DNA of 64,000 bases, from positions 703,501 through 767,500 of the forward strand of contig NZ_CP130565.1 in assembly GCF_030534335.1 (NCBI RefSeq), written 5' to 3'. Below, one piece after another: positions 33,728 to 43,600 of this stretch (its first letter is position 1; each line of letters opens with the position of its first letter). The translations under genes and the position numbers were made by a program. Origin of the DNA: Marivirga harenae (GTDB lineage Bacteria > Bacteroidota > Bacteroidia > Cytophagales > Cyclobacteriaceae). Below the pieces are notes generated by a model that was given only the letters and a program-made list of their open reading frames with translations, was not told where the DNA came from and searched no databases.

Positions 33728-36541
33728 CTATCTACTCAAGTAAAGGTTTCGTTCCGATACGATTTTAAGGAAATAATCATCCATTAAATCATCAATAAAG
33801 TAAATAGATTCACCCGTTGATTTCATCTCAGGTCCTAATTCCTTATTCACATTCGGGAATTTATTGAATGAAAAAACAGGTTCTTTAATTGCATATCCCT
33901 TTTTAACAGGATTAAATTTAAAGTCTTTCACTTTCTTTTCTCCCAGCATCACTTTAGTGGCATAATTCACATAAGGCTCTTGATATGCTTTACAAATAAA
34001 CGGAACCGTTCTTGATGCTCTTGGATTTGCTTCAATGATATAAACGACATCATTTTTAATAGCAAACTGAATATTGATTAAACCTTTTGTTTCTAATGCT
34101 AAAGCAATTTTCTTGGTGTAATTTTCGATCTGCGTTAACACAAAATCCCCTAAATTATAGGGAGGCAATACCGCGTAAGAATCTCCAGAGTGAATCCCTG
34201 CTGGCTCTACGTGTTGCATGACGCCAATGATGTAAACATCCTCACCATCGCAAATGGCATCCGCTTCAGCTTCAATGGCGCCATCTAAGAAATGATCCAG
34301 TAAGACTTTATTTCCAGGGATATCTCGAAGTACATCTACCACATGTTCTTCCAACTCCCGTTCATTAATCACAATTTTCATACCCTGGCCCCCTAAAACA
34401 TAGGAAGGTCTCACCAACATCGGGAAACCGATATCTTTGGAAACTTCCAAAGCATTATCAGCATCTTCCACTACTGTAAATTTCGGATAAGGAATATCGT
34501 TATCAGCCAACAGTTTAGAGAAGGATCCTCTGTCCTCTGCTAAATCTAGTGCTTCAAAAGATGTACCTATAATTTTTATACCATATCGGTTCAATTTTTC
34601 AGCTAGCTTCAATGCTGTCTGCCCACCTAATTGAACGATTACCCCTTCTGGTTTTTCATGTAAAATGATGTCATAAATATGTTCCCAGAAAACAGGCTCA
34701 AAATATAATTTATCTGCAGTGTCAAAATCCGTAGAAACGGTTTCAGGGTTGCAATTAATCATGATAGTTTCATAACCGCATTCTTTTGCAGCCAAAACAC
34801 CATGAACACAAGAGTAATCAAATTCAATCCCTTGGCCAATTCGGTTTGGTCCCGAGCCTAAAATAATCACTTTCTTCTTCCCGCTTTCAACCGACTCATT
34901 TTCCTCCTGGAAGGTGGAGTAATAATAAGGTGTTTGTGCTTCAAATTCTGCTGCGCAAGTATCAACAAGTTTATAAACTCTTTTGATACCCATTTCATGA
35001 CGCTTTTTATAAACTTCACTTTCCAAGCATCTCACTAAATGTGCAATTTGTCTGTCCGCATATCCTTTCTGCTTCACTTCCATCATCAATTCTTTAGGAA
35101 TTGTATCAATAGAATACTTTTCAACTTCTTTCTCCAACACCAGGAGTTCTTCAATTTGCTCTAAGAACCATTTGTCAATTTTGGTGAGCTTTTGAATCGT
35201 TTTGAAAGGAATACCTAGCTTAAAGGCATCATATATATGGAATAGTCTGTTCCAACTTGGGTTTTCTAAACTGTATAGCAACTCATCTTGCTTTCTAAGT
35301 TCTTTTCCATCTGCACCTAAACCATTTCTCTTTATCTCTAAAGATTGACAAGCCTTCTGCAGTGCTTCCTGAAAATTGCGGCCGATACCCATGGTTTCAC
35401 CTACAGATTTCATGGAGAACCCTAGTCTTCTGTCGGATCCAGGGAACTTATCAAAATTCCAACGAGGGATTTTTACAATCACGTAATCAAGTGAAGGCTC
35501 AAAATAAGCAGATGTAGTTTTAGTAATCTGATTTTTAAGCTCGTGTAAATCATAACCAATTGCTAATTTAGCTGCTATTTTGGCAATAGGATAACCTGTT
35601 GCTTTAGAAGCTAATGCCGAAGAACGCGAAACTCTTGGGTTGATCTCAATACCTATAATATCATCATTTTCAGGATTTACAGCAAATTGCACGTTACAAC
35701 CACCTGCAAAATTCCCGATACCTTTTATCATTTTAATGGCTAAATTCCTCATTTCCTGATAAACTGTATCAGGTAAGGTTTGTGCAGGTGCAACTGTAAT
35801 TGAATCGCCTGTATGAACCCCCATGGGGTCAAAATTTTCTACGGAACAGATCACAATTACATTGCCAATGTTATCTCTGAGGATCTCCAATTCATATTCT
35901 TTCCAACCTAAAATGCTTTGCTCAATCAATACCTCATGAATTGGGGATGAATGTAATCCGTCTTTCAATGCATTATCAAATTCCGCAGGATCCTTTACGA
36001 TTGAGCCTCCGAGTCCTCCAAGCGTGAAAGACGAACGAATAACTAATGGAAATCCAATTTTCTGTGCAATTTCTTTTCCTTGTAAAAAAGATGTAGCTGT
36101 TTGACCCTCACAAACACCTACTCCCAATTCCATCATTTTTAGTCGAAATAGCTCTCTGTTCTCAGTGGTATCAATTGCATCTACATCCACACCCAACATC
36201 TTCACTTTATATTTGTCCCAGACTCCAGCTTTATCGCATTCTATTGCAAGATTCAATGCCGTTTGTCCTCCCATAGTAGGTAGTACAGCATCAATATCAT
36301 GCTTTTCTAGAATTTCTATGATAGACTTTTTTGTCAGTGGTTTAAGGTAAATATTATCAGCTGTCACTTCATCGGTCATAATAGTGGCCGGGTTAGAATT
36401 GATCAGAGTAACTTCAATCCCTTCTTCCCTAAGGGAACGTGCTGCTTGGGAACCTGAATAATCAAATTCACAAGCCTGACCGATGATGATTGGACCTGAT
36501 CCGATGATGAGTACTGACTTAATACTTTTGTCTTTAGGCAT
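33728..36541 (-). CDS. carB: Carbamoyl-phosphate synthase large subunit lacking the MGS allosteric domain
   Basis: CarB makes carbamoyl phosphate from bicarbonate, ammonia (delivered by CarA) and two ATP, for arginine and pyrimidines. The 937-aa protein has both halves: a preATP-grasp start SVLIIGSGPIIIGQACEFDY, ATP-grasp 1 (FTLGGLGGSI), the oligomerisation domain (about 410-550), then VIILGSGPNRIGQGIEFDY and ATP-grasp 2 (YVLGGQGMKIV, NPRASRTVPF). It ends soon after GPEMKSTGES near residue 920, so the roughly 140-residue MGS-like domain that binds UMP, IMP and ornithine in the 1073-aa E. coli enzyme is missing. CarA is not in the window. Confidence 0.97.
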   Translation of the reverse strand: MPKDKSIKSVLIIGSGPIIIGQACEFDYSGSQAARSLREEGIEVTLINSNPATIMTDEVTADNIYLKPLTKKSIIEILEKHDIDAVLPTMGGQTALNLAIECDKAGVWDKYKVKMLGVDVDAIDTTENRELFRLKMMELGVGVCEGQTATSFLQGKEIAQKIGFPLVIRSSFTLGGLGGSIVKDPAEFDNALKDGLHSSPIHEVLIEQSILGWKEYELEILRDNIGNVIVICSVENFDPMGVHTGDSITVAPAQTLPDTVYQEMRNLAIKMIKGIGNFAGGCNVQFAVNPENDDIIGIEINPRVSRSSALASKATGYPIAKIAAKLAIGYDLHELKNQITKTTSAYFEPSLDYVIVKIPRWNFDKFPGSDRRLGFSMKSVGETMGIGRNFQEALQKACQSLEIKRNGLGADGKELRKQDELLYSLENPSWNRLFHIYDAFKLGIPFKTIQKLTKIDKWFLEQIEELLVLEKEVEKYSIDTIPKELMMEVKQKGYADRQIAHLVRCLESEVYKKRHEMGIKRVYKLVDTCAAEFEAQTPYYYSTFQEENESVESGKKKVIILGSGPNRIGQGIEFDYSCVHGVLAAKECGYETIMINCNPETVSTDFDTADKLYFEPVFWEHIYDIILHEKPEGVIVQLGGQTALKLAEKLNRYGIKIIGTSFEALDLAEDRGSFSKLLADNDIPYPKFTVVEDADNALEVSKDIGFPMLVRPSYVLGGQGMKIVINERELEEHVVDVLRDIPGNKVLLDHFLDGAIEAEADAICDGEDVYIIGVMQHVEPAGIHSGDSYAVLPPYNLGDFVLTQIENYTKKIALALETKGLINIQFAIKNDVVYIIEANPRASRTVPFICKAYQEPYVNYATKVMLGEKKVKDFKFNPVKKGYAIKEPVFSFNKFPNVNKELGPEMKSTGESIYFIDDLMDDYFLKIVSERNLYLSR

Positions 36542-36579
36542 GAGCTTTTTTATTTCGTTGTGGGGCTAAATAAATTGGG

Positions 36580-36587
36580 CAAAATTA
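36580..36587 (-). promoter_or_regulatory. Bacteroidota -7 box (TAATTTTG) upstream of carB
   Basis: Minus-strand TAATTTTG matches TAnnTTTG exactly, 38 bp before the carB start. No TTG was found at -33. Confidence 0.5.
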
Positions 36588-36615
36588 AGATGATAATTTC
36601 GAAAACGAAAGGAGT

Positions 36616-37221
36616 TCACCCATCAATCTGTTGATAAATTTTGCTTTCTACCATAGAATGATAAAAAAGCACTTTTCTTTTGCAAATAAATCCATGCTTT
36701 ATAAAAAGACTGTCAAAATCAGCTAGCTCTTTTACTTTTAATTTAGCCGTAATTCTGAAAAATAAATACATCGCTTTAACCAACAATTTTTGAAATGCAT
36801 TTTTGGGACAAAAATCTGTGTGAATCCAAATGCCCCCTTGACTCAAATTACTTTTCAGTTTTTGAATTAGTAAGTTCAAACTGTCTTCATTAAAGCAATC
36901 TAAAATAAAGGGGGTAACAATAACATCAAATCTTTTATCAGATTCCCATTCTAAAACATCTGTATGAATAAATTCAATAGAAGCGTCTGTCGTGACTTTT
37001 TTTGCTTTGTTTATCATTGAACGAGAAAGTTCAAGATAATTTATTTGGTGAGTTGACTTGAAGTGAGCTAAAAGTTGCCCTGTTCCACCACCAATAATAA
37101 GGACTTCGGAAGATGGAGGGATATTTTCTACAAAATGCCTGCTTGCAAGTTCAACTTGACCATAAAAAACAATTCTCTTTAAATGGTTGTAGCTAGTGGC
37201 AATACGATCAAAATCAGCCAT
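36616..37221 (-). CDS. Class I SAM-dependent methyltransferase
   Basis: A 201-aa methyltransferase with the SAM-binding motif I at EVLIIGGGTGQLLAHF (about 39-54), an acidic motif II at NYLELSRSMI and motif III at VIVTPFILDCF. The C-terminal part has a short hydrophobic stretch (AMYLFFRIT). Its start overlaps the end of the UbiA-like gene by 8 bp, so the two are translated together. Substrate is unknown; a lipid or quinone-like product of the UbiA-like partner is one possibility (inference). Confidence 0.85.
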   Translation of the reverse strand: MADFDRIATSYNHLKRIVFYGQVELASRHFVENIPPSSEVLIIGGGTGQLLAHFKSTHQINYLELSRSMINKAKKVTTDASIEFIHTDVLEWESDKRFDVIVTPFILDCFNEDSLNLLIQKLKSNLSQGGIWIHTDFCPKNAFQKLLVKAMYLFFRITAKLKVKELADFDSLFIKHGFICKRKVLFYHSMVESKIYQQIDG

Positions 37222-38050
37222 CTATAATAATTTCAATAATTGGTAAAACGAATACAATATCACCAATTACCCGGTACCATTCCTCTTGTCTTAATACCAC
37301 CTCCTTGCTCAATACCATTGCCAAAACAGAAGCCATTAGGATAAATATAGCTTGATAATCGAGTAAATCTTCTGTTTTAAAAAACATGAATGAGGAAGAC
37401 CAAATAAGTACAAATGCTAAAAGCAAAACTAAAATTACCCGTCTTGAAAAATCAGCCCCTTTAACAGTCGCAAAAGAAGTAAAGCCTAGCTTTTTATCAA
37501 TTTTATACTCAATCATATTAAACAGTATTAAATTGATACTAGCCAATATAAAGAGTTGTAACCAGAAATATATTAAAATAGAAGGAACACTTTGAATATA
37601 AGTCGCGGTTGGCAAACAAATTCCTGTAGCATACACTAGAGCAATAAACCATTCCTTACCCCAATACACTTTTTTTCTTACAAAATGGACAAAAATAAGA
37701 TAACAGAAAACTGCAAAGCCCAAAGCCATTCCATATGCTAATAAATAAGGCTTTAAATTTTGCAAAATGAAAATCAAAACCATCGTTACAATAGCAATTA
37801 ATCCAAATATGTAAGGGGCATTTTTGTCGTGAATAATATGCCTCAAGAAGGCATCTTTTGATTTGATTTTCCTTGCGTCCAACAAATGATCAATAGTATA
37901 AATCAACCAAACAGTAAGCCCTAAAGCGAGAATAGCATAGGTGGGAATCTCTGCATCAAAGTAATTACCAATCCAACGGGCACTAATCACAGCCCCTGCC
38001 ACCACGTCTAAACTAAAAGCCCTTATATATTGGTAAAACTTAGTAAACAT
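37214..38050 (-). CDS. UbiA-superfamily-like polytopic membrane protein
   Basis: A 278-aa protein with seven to nine transmembrane helices; the ATG at 38050 is used rather than a TTG one codon upstream. Two polar motifs fit UbiA prenyltransferase aspartate-rich sites: YTIDHLLDARKIKSKDAFLR (about 50-70), and NMIEYKIDKKLGFTSFATVK (about 180-200), where DKKLGFTSFA corresponds to the DxxxDxxxG...S second motif. The first motif lacks the usual NDxxD form, so substrate and activity are uncertain. It pairs with the overlapping methyltransferase gene. Confidence 0.7.
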   Translation of the reverse strand: MFTKFYQYIRAFSLDVVAGAVISARWIGNYFDAEIPTYAILALGLTVWLIYTIDHLLDARKIKSKDAFLRHIIHDKNAPYIFGLIAIVTMVLIFILQNLKPYLLAYGMALGFAVFCYLIFVHFVRKKVYWGKEWFIALVYATGICLPTATYIQSVPSILIYFWLQLFILASINLILFNMIEYKIDKKLGFTSFATVKGADFSRRVILVLLLAFVLIWSSSFMFFKTEDLLDYQAIFILMASVLAMVLSKEVVLRQEEWYRVIGDIVFVLPIIEIIIDG

Positions 38051-38115
38051 CAATGTAAAAATAGAATAAATCTAAGAAATTACTTACCTAATCGAGTTAA
38101 ATCTAGTTTTTATCG

Positions 38116-38151
38116 AAAAAAAAAGGCGGTCATGTTTCCATAACCGCCTTT
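38116..38151 (-). terminator. Rho-independent terminator of the rpsP-rimM-trmD-rplS operon
   Basis: On the minus strand AAAGGCGGT (38151-38143) pairs with ACCGCCTTT (38130-38122), and ATG/CAT inside lengthens the helix. A run of T follows (to 38116). It lies 20 bp after rplS. Confidence 0.9.
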
Positions 38152-38170
38152 AGTGATATTGAATATCAGC

Positions 38171-38521
38171 TTAGATTTTTTCTTTAATCCTTGCAGATTT
38201 ACCCTTTCTACCTCTTAAGTAGAATAACTTAGCTCTTCTTACTGAACCTCTTCTTACAACTTCAATTTTATCAATTGCAGGAGAGATTAAAGGAAATATT
38301 CTTTCAACGCCAATTCCACTTGAAACTTTTCTTACAGTAAAAGTTACAGAGTTACCAGAACCCCTTTTTTGGATTACTGCACCTTGGTATTGCTGAATAC
38401 GCTCTTTATTTCCTTCTTTAATCTTCACGTGAACATTAACAGTATCACCTGCCTTAAAATCAGGAAATTTACTTACTGCTTCGTGATATTCTTTTTCAAT
38501 TTCTTTGATCAAATCGCTCAT
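38171..38521 (-). CDS. rplS: 50S ribosomal protein L19
   Basis: L19 sits at the 30S-50S interface. The 116-aa protein has the family core [40 protein letters not shown] and [20 protein letters not shown]. Length is normal. It is the last gene of the conserved rpsP-rimM-trmD-rplS cluster but has its own promoter box and a structured leader, so it is probably also transcribed alone. Confidence 0.98.
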   Translation of the reverse strand: MSDLIKEIEKEYHEAVSKFPDFKAGDTVNVHVKIKEGNKERIQQYQGAVIQKRGSGNSVTFTVRKVSSGIGVERIFPLISPAIDKIEVVRRGSVRRAKLFYLRGRKGKSARIKEKI

Positions 38522-38570
38522 GGCTCTTTCTTTTTTCCGATAATGGTTTCGGTACTATGCCCGAAAAATG
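38522..38570 (-). promoter_or_regulatory. rplS leader with mutually exclusive hairpins
   Basis: Just before rplS the minus-strand leader holds three segments: TTTTTCGG, CCGAAA and TCGGAAAA. The first two can form a TTTCGG/CCGAAA stem; the middle one can instead pair with the third as CCGA/TCGG. Such competing hairpins fit r-protein autoregulation; L19 leaders have been described in Flavobacteria, but no match is claimed. Confidence 0.35.
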
Positions 38571-38575
38571 GAGTG

Positions 38576-38583
38576 CAAATATA
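38576..38583 (-). promoter_or_regulatory. Bacteroidota -7 box (TATATTTG) upstream of rplS
   Basis: Minus-strand TATATTTG matches TAnnTTTG exactly. A TG dinucleotide lies 19 bp upstream. Transcription would begin near 38569, leaving a 48-nt leader. Confidence 0.6.
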
Positions 38584-38622
38584 AGGATAATTTTATTCTT
38601 TGCATCCCTAAATAATATTTTT

Positions 38623-39303
38623 TTATTCTTTTTTCAACAAATCCGGCCTTCGCTCCTCAGTTCTCTTAACTGCTTGCTCAAAACGCCATTTTTCTATATT
38701 GGCCGCATGACCCGACAATAACACATCAGGCACTTTTAATCCCTTGAATTCAGCAGGTCTAGTAAATACTGGTGGAGCTAATAATCCATCTTGATATGAG
38801 TCTGTCAAAGCGGAAGTTTCATCTGACAAAACACCAGGCAATAATCTCACAATAGCATCAGTAACCACTGCTGCTGCCAACTCACCCCCTGATATCACAT
38901 AATCTCCTATACTGATTTCTCGGGTAATGTAATGCTGACGAATTCTTTCATCCACACCTTTATAATGACCACACAATATTAATAGATTTCCTTTCAAGGC
39001 TAATTGATTAGCTAAGGTTTGCGTAAATTCATCGCCATCAGGGCTCATGTAAATCACTTCATCATACAATCTCTTGGATTTCAAATCATCAATTGCAGCT
39101 GCTATTGGTTCAATTTGCAAAACCATTCCTGCCCCTCCCCCATAAGCATAATCATCTATACTTTTTTGCTTATTAGTGGAGTACAACCTCAAATCATGGA
39201 CATGAATTTCAACCAGCTCCTTTTCTTGAGCACGTTTCATTATACTGTCAGAAAAAGGCCCTTCCAGCAATCTTGGTAAGCATGTAATAATATCAATCCT
39301 CAT
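38623..39303 (-). CDS. trmD: tRNA (guanine-N1-)-methyltransferase TrmD
   Basis: TrmD methylates G37 in tRNAs that read CNN and related codons, which prevents +1 frameshifts. The 226-aa SPOUT enzyme has [27 protein letters not shown] near residue 110, [14 protein letters not shown] (trefoil knot) and [15 protein letters not shown]. Its ATG overlaps the rimM stop by 11 bp. Length matches the family. Confidence 0.98.
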   Translation of the reverse strand: MRIDIITCLPRLLEGPFSDSIMKRAQEKELVEIHVHDLRLYSTNKQKSIDDYAYGGGAGMVLQIEPIAAAIDDLKSKRLYDEVIYMSPDGDEFTQTLANQLALKGNLLILCGHYKGVDERIRQHYITREISIGDYVISGGELAAAVVTDAIVRLLPGVLSDETSALTDSYQDGLLAPPVFTRPAEFKGLKVPDVLLSGHAANIEKWRFEQAVKRTEERRPDLLKKE

Positions 39304-39832
39304 CTTCCTCCTCCAAGTATAATTCCAACAAACCAGCTGGCAAGCTTACTTTTAAAAGCTTTTCTCCTCTGTCCACATTCAAAATCACTTCATCATTAAT
39401 AGGAATTAATACCTCTTTACCTTTGTATTCCATCCCAATCAAATCCTGATGCCCTGCCTCAAAAACTTCTTTTACAGTACCCAACATTCCTTTTTCAGAA
39501 TCCTCAACTTTGAAACCATCAATTTCATGGAAATAAAACTGGTTTCCGGTTAAATTCGGTAGTTCTGTTAAGGGTAAATGCAAAGAATTTCCTCTTAAGG
39601 AGATTGCGGCCTCTTTATCATCCACATCCTCGAATTTGAGTAGCGCCTCCTTATTCTTAAGTTGAATGTGTTCAATAAAAAATGGAACCAGTTTTCCGTT
39701 TTGCAACATGAATACTGATTCCATTTCCTGATAATCCTCTGGATAGTCTGTATCCAAAGAAATGTATAATTCACCTTTTAATCCATGAGGCTTCAATACT
39801 ACACCTAATTGAAAGCATTGGTCAAGCTTCAT
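39293..39832 (-). CDS. rimM: Ribosome maturation factor RimM
   Basis: RimM binds S19 and helps to mature the 30S head. The 179-aa protein has the N-terminal [16 protein letters not shown] signature, the PRC-barrel region from about residue 95, and [15 protein letters not shown]. It lies between rpsP (12 bp) and trmD (overlap). Confidence 0.96.
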   Translation of the reverse strand: MKLDQCFQLGVVLKPHGLKGELYISLDTDYPEDYQEMESVFMLQNGKLVPFFIEHIQLKNKEALLKFEDVDDKEAAISLRGNSLHLPLTELPNLTGNQFYFHEIDGFKVEDSEKGMLGTVKEVFEAGHQDLIGMEYKGKEVLIPINDEVILNVDRGEKLLKVSLPAGLLELYLEEEDED

Positions 39833-39844
39833 GGCTGAAGGCTA

Positions 39845-40474
39845 TTAATCTTCTTTCTTTTCTTCTTCAGATTTCTCCTCAGAAGCTTCTTCTTTAGGAG
39901 CTTCTTCAGTAGATTCAGCTTTAGGAGCTTCTTCAGTACCAGCTTCGGCAGCTGGAGCTTCTTCAGTCACCTCTTCTTCAGCAGGTGCTTCAGCAGCTTT
40001 TGCTTCAGCTTCAGCTTCTTCCTGACGCTTTTTGATAGCTTCAGCTCTAGCTTCGTTCACTTTAGTTTCAGCTTCTAATCTAGCTTTCTTCTCAGCCGCT
40101 GCCTTATCAGCTAAAGATTTCTCTTTACCTTCAATGGTAGCTTCCTTGTCTTTCATCCAAGCTTCTAATTTCTTATCAGCATCTTCTTGAGTCATTGCTC
40201 CTTTGATCACACCAATTTGCAAATGCTTTTTGTAAAGCAATCCTCGGTAAGATAGCATAGCACGAACCGTATCGGTTGGCTGGGCACCATTCATTAACCA
40301 CTGAAAAGCCTTGTCGTTGTCCAACTCAATCGCTGCAACAGGAGTATTCGGGTTATAAGTACCAATTTTTTCAATAAAGCGACCATCACGTGGTGCACGG
40401 GCATCAGCTACGACTACATCGTAAATTGCCATTTTTTTTCGACCTCTACGGGCCAATCTGATTTTTACTGCCAT
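39845..40474 (-). CDS. rpsP: 30S ribosomal protein S16 with a long acidic C-terminal extension
   Basis: S16 is a 30S assembly protein of usually 80-90 residues. Residues 1-80 are the ordinary core ([44 protein letters not shown]). The remaining 130 residues are an extension: first a lysine-rich helix (about 95-165), then a Glu/Ala/Pro tail. Extended S16 forms are known in Bacteroidota, but the role of the extension is not known. It starts the rpsP-rimM-trmD-rplS operon. Confidence 0.97.
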   Translation of the reverse strand: MAVKIRLARRGRKKMAIYDVVVADARAPRDGRFIEKIGTYNPNTPVAAIELDNDKAFQWLMNGAQPTDTVRAMLSYRGLLYKKHLQIGVIKGAMTQEDADKKLEAWMKDKEATIEGKEKSLADKAAAEKKARLEAETKVNEARAEAIKKRQEEAEAEAKAAEAPAEEEVTEEAPAAEAGTEEAPKAESTEEAPKEEASEEKSEEEKKED

Positions 40475-40498
40475 TTCTTATTTTGTTTTAGCAATCAC

Positions 40499-40515
40499 GA
40501 GGGATCACGTCCCTC
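40499..40515 (-). promoter_or_regulatory. Leader hairpin before rpsP
   Basis: GAGGG (40499-40503) and CCCTC (40511-40515) form a 5-bp GC-rich stem in the rpsP leader, followed on the minus strand by more potential pairing (CGTGAT). It lies 25-41 bp before the start and could block or mark the leader. S16 leaders are known in related phyla. Confidence 0.35.
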
Positions 40516-40529
40516 TTTTAATTAGTTCG

Positions 40530-40537
40530 CAAAGGTA
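40530..40537 (-). promoter_or_regulatory. Bacteroidota -7 box (TACCTTTG) upstream of rpsP
   Basis: Minus-strand TACCTTTG is an exact TAnnTTTG match, 55 bp before the rpsP start. It is identical to the box of the tRNA-like array. No TTG at -33 spacing. Confidence 0.55.
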
Positions 40538-40618
40538 ATGAAAAAAATTTGTAAACATAAATAGCTTCAAATATAAATTGAGACAATAGTACGACTTGGA
40601 TTATTAGTACCTCTAAAC

Positions 40619-43600
40619 TTAATCCCGCTCTAGACAAGGAATTTCAATAATAAAGCGAGTTCCCTCATATTTCTCAGATTCCATTTTAATTTTACCCTGC
40701 AATTTTTCTACGGTTTCAAGAATAATGTAAAGCCCTAATCCAGATCCAGTGCTTCTTTCCGTTGCTCGGTAAAACATTTTAAAGACTTCTTTCTGTTCCT
40801 CTTTGGAAATCCCTATTCCATTATCTTCAATTTCAATCTCAGCCTTTTTTGAATTGCTCTTTACAAACACCTTCAAAAATGGTTCATCTTTTGAATCATC
40901 GCTATACTTCAGTGCATTGGAAATCAAATTTCTAAAAATAACAGCAATTCTTCGGTTATCGCTGACAAATTGCCCTGATTGATGGACTTCAATTTCCTTC
41001 TTTACTTCATTATCACTATCCAAAAAAGACAGTTCATCAACTATATTGTTTATAGTTGCTTTAAAGTCAACTTCATCACATACCACTTCCTTTCGTTCAT
41101 TACTAGAAAAATCAATTATCTCAGCTATAAAATCATCAAGTCTTTTAATACTCTTTTCCATTTTATCCAAATAGATGTGAATGTGTTCTGAATCTTTACG
41201 AGATAAATTGATTAACCCCAACAAAGAGGCAAGGGGTGATCGCAAGTCATGTGAGGCACTGTAGACAAAACCGTCCAACTCACTATTGACTTTGACTAAT
41301 TTTGCATTCATTTTTTGAACAGCCCTTACCCTCCATTTATATATAGAGTATATAAGAAAGAAGGTGAAAATTGAAAACAGCAGATAAAACCATATGGTTT
41401 CATGAAATGCAGGCTTAACAGTAAAAAAGTATTTAGCGGGCTCTTTGGTCCAATAACCATGATTATTGGTGGCAAATAAAAGGAAAGTGTATTCCCCAGG
41501 AGATAAATTTGTATACTCAACAGAACGTTGACCAGACTGCAGCAGAAAGTCAGTATCGAACCCTTCTAACTTATATTTAAATTGTGTTGCATCCGGAGCT
41601 AAATAGCTAAGTGCAGTGAAATCAAATTTATACCGAATAGTACTTGAACTTAATACAACATTAGAGTTTTTGCTGTAGGTACTGTCTTGGGTGGTTAAAC
41701 TTTCAACGTAAACTTCAGGCAGATCCTGATTTTCACCCATCCGATCTGGTGAAATAACACTCACTCCGCCCAAAGTGGGAATGTACAGCTTACCTTTTGA
41801 GGACTTTAAAGATCTTACAGCACCGGTACATTCGTTATCATACATACCGTCAAAACTATTCAACATGCGGCTTTCCACCTCATAGGTGGGATCCTTTAAA
41901 AATTTATTTATTTCATTATTATAAATCTTGATTACTCCTTGATTTGTAGTAACCCAAACATCTCCATGTTCATCCTCCAACCAATCAAACAGACTTAATC
42001 CCTTATACTTTCTGTCAAATTCTAATTTCAGAACCTCTCCTTCTACAATCAGGAATATACCTGTACTCGTAACAACCCATAAGCGGCCTGAGCTTTCAAT
42101 ATGAGTATTAAAAACGATTACGCCTTGATCATTTTCTGTAAGCGAAATATTCTCAATACCCCCTCCTTTTTTAATGATGGAGACACCTCCACTATGGGTT
42201 CCTACATATAGATCACCATTAATATCTTCTTCAATTGACAAGATAAAATCTGAATTTAGTCCTGAATTATTATCTATAACTTCTACAATTTCATCATTAC
42301 GTATTTTAATTAAACCACCAGAACGACTTGCCACCCACAGATTACCATTTTTATCCTCGAAGATTCTTCTTAAATCTAAAGACGGCAATCCATCATTTAA
42401 ATCATAAAATTTTTCGTTATCACCCCTTTTTCTTAGAAGTCCTTTGTAGCTCGCAATCCAGACCGTTCCATCCTTTTGTTCATAAACATCACGGATTCCG
42501 GTTGGAGCCACTGAGTTCTCAATCTTATAAGGCCGTATCCCTTTAGAATCCAGTACAAAGATTTTTCCATCATCGCAGCCGATAAAAAAGCTATTCTTAA
42601 TCTCTCGTTCTGTTACAACATTTACATTATCATTTTCTAGCCCGTCAAATCGATTGTAGTTTATGATTCCTGTCTCTTTTAATTGCACAAGCCCATTCCT
42701 TCCGGTTGCTAACCAAATGCTACCTTCTGCATCTATCATGACATCACTGACCCTGGTAACATCTATAAAACCTAAGGACGAAATAAATTCAGTTTTTCCA
42801 CTCTGTAGATTCATCCTACCCAAGCCATTGTCTGAACCTATCCACAAATAATTATTGACATGCAACATGCTATTGATTGATTCTCCATTCATGAAATCAA
42901 AACTGTATAGCTCATTATTCAAGATATAATTTAAACCTGATTGAGTACCCACTAAAATAGTATCACCAATATTCGATGTTGTATTAACTATATCACTCAA
43001 CATCCCGTTAGAGCTCCTGTACTGTTTGACCACCTCAAAATCTTCAATTGCAAAAAGGCCATCGCCTTCTGTTCCCAAATAAATTATACCATCTTGACTT
43101 TGAAATAGTGATAGTGCGTTGGTATTCTCTATAACGGGGTGCATGAACTTAAACAAGCTATCATTTTGCAAGATTGAAAGACCTTCATTTGTGGAGGCAA
43201 TCCATAAATCACCATTACCGTCTTCAATTACATCCTCCAAAGAAAGCGGTATCTCTCCATTTTTCGCATCAACCTTTTCGAAGCCTTCTTTTTCATTATA
43301 GCGGATTAGACCACTGCTCTGAGATGAAAAATAAATGGATTGGTCAAAAGGGCTGCGATAAATCTTGCGAAATCCATTACTCCTCAGAAACGGTAGTTGA
43401 TTTACGTCATAATTAACAGTTTTATGACCATCGAATTTCTGAATTCCGTTATAAGTAGTCAACCAAATATAGCCGTCATCAGATTGCATGATGTTGGTCA
43501 CATTATTAGCAACCAATCCAACCGATTTAGAAGACCATTCAGTTGCGATTAGTCGTTTCAATGGCGTTTCATTCCGTACCTTTTCTTGGGCAAAAATGAG

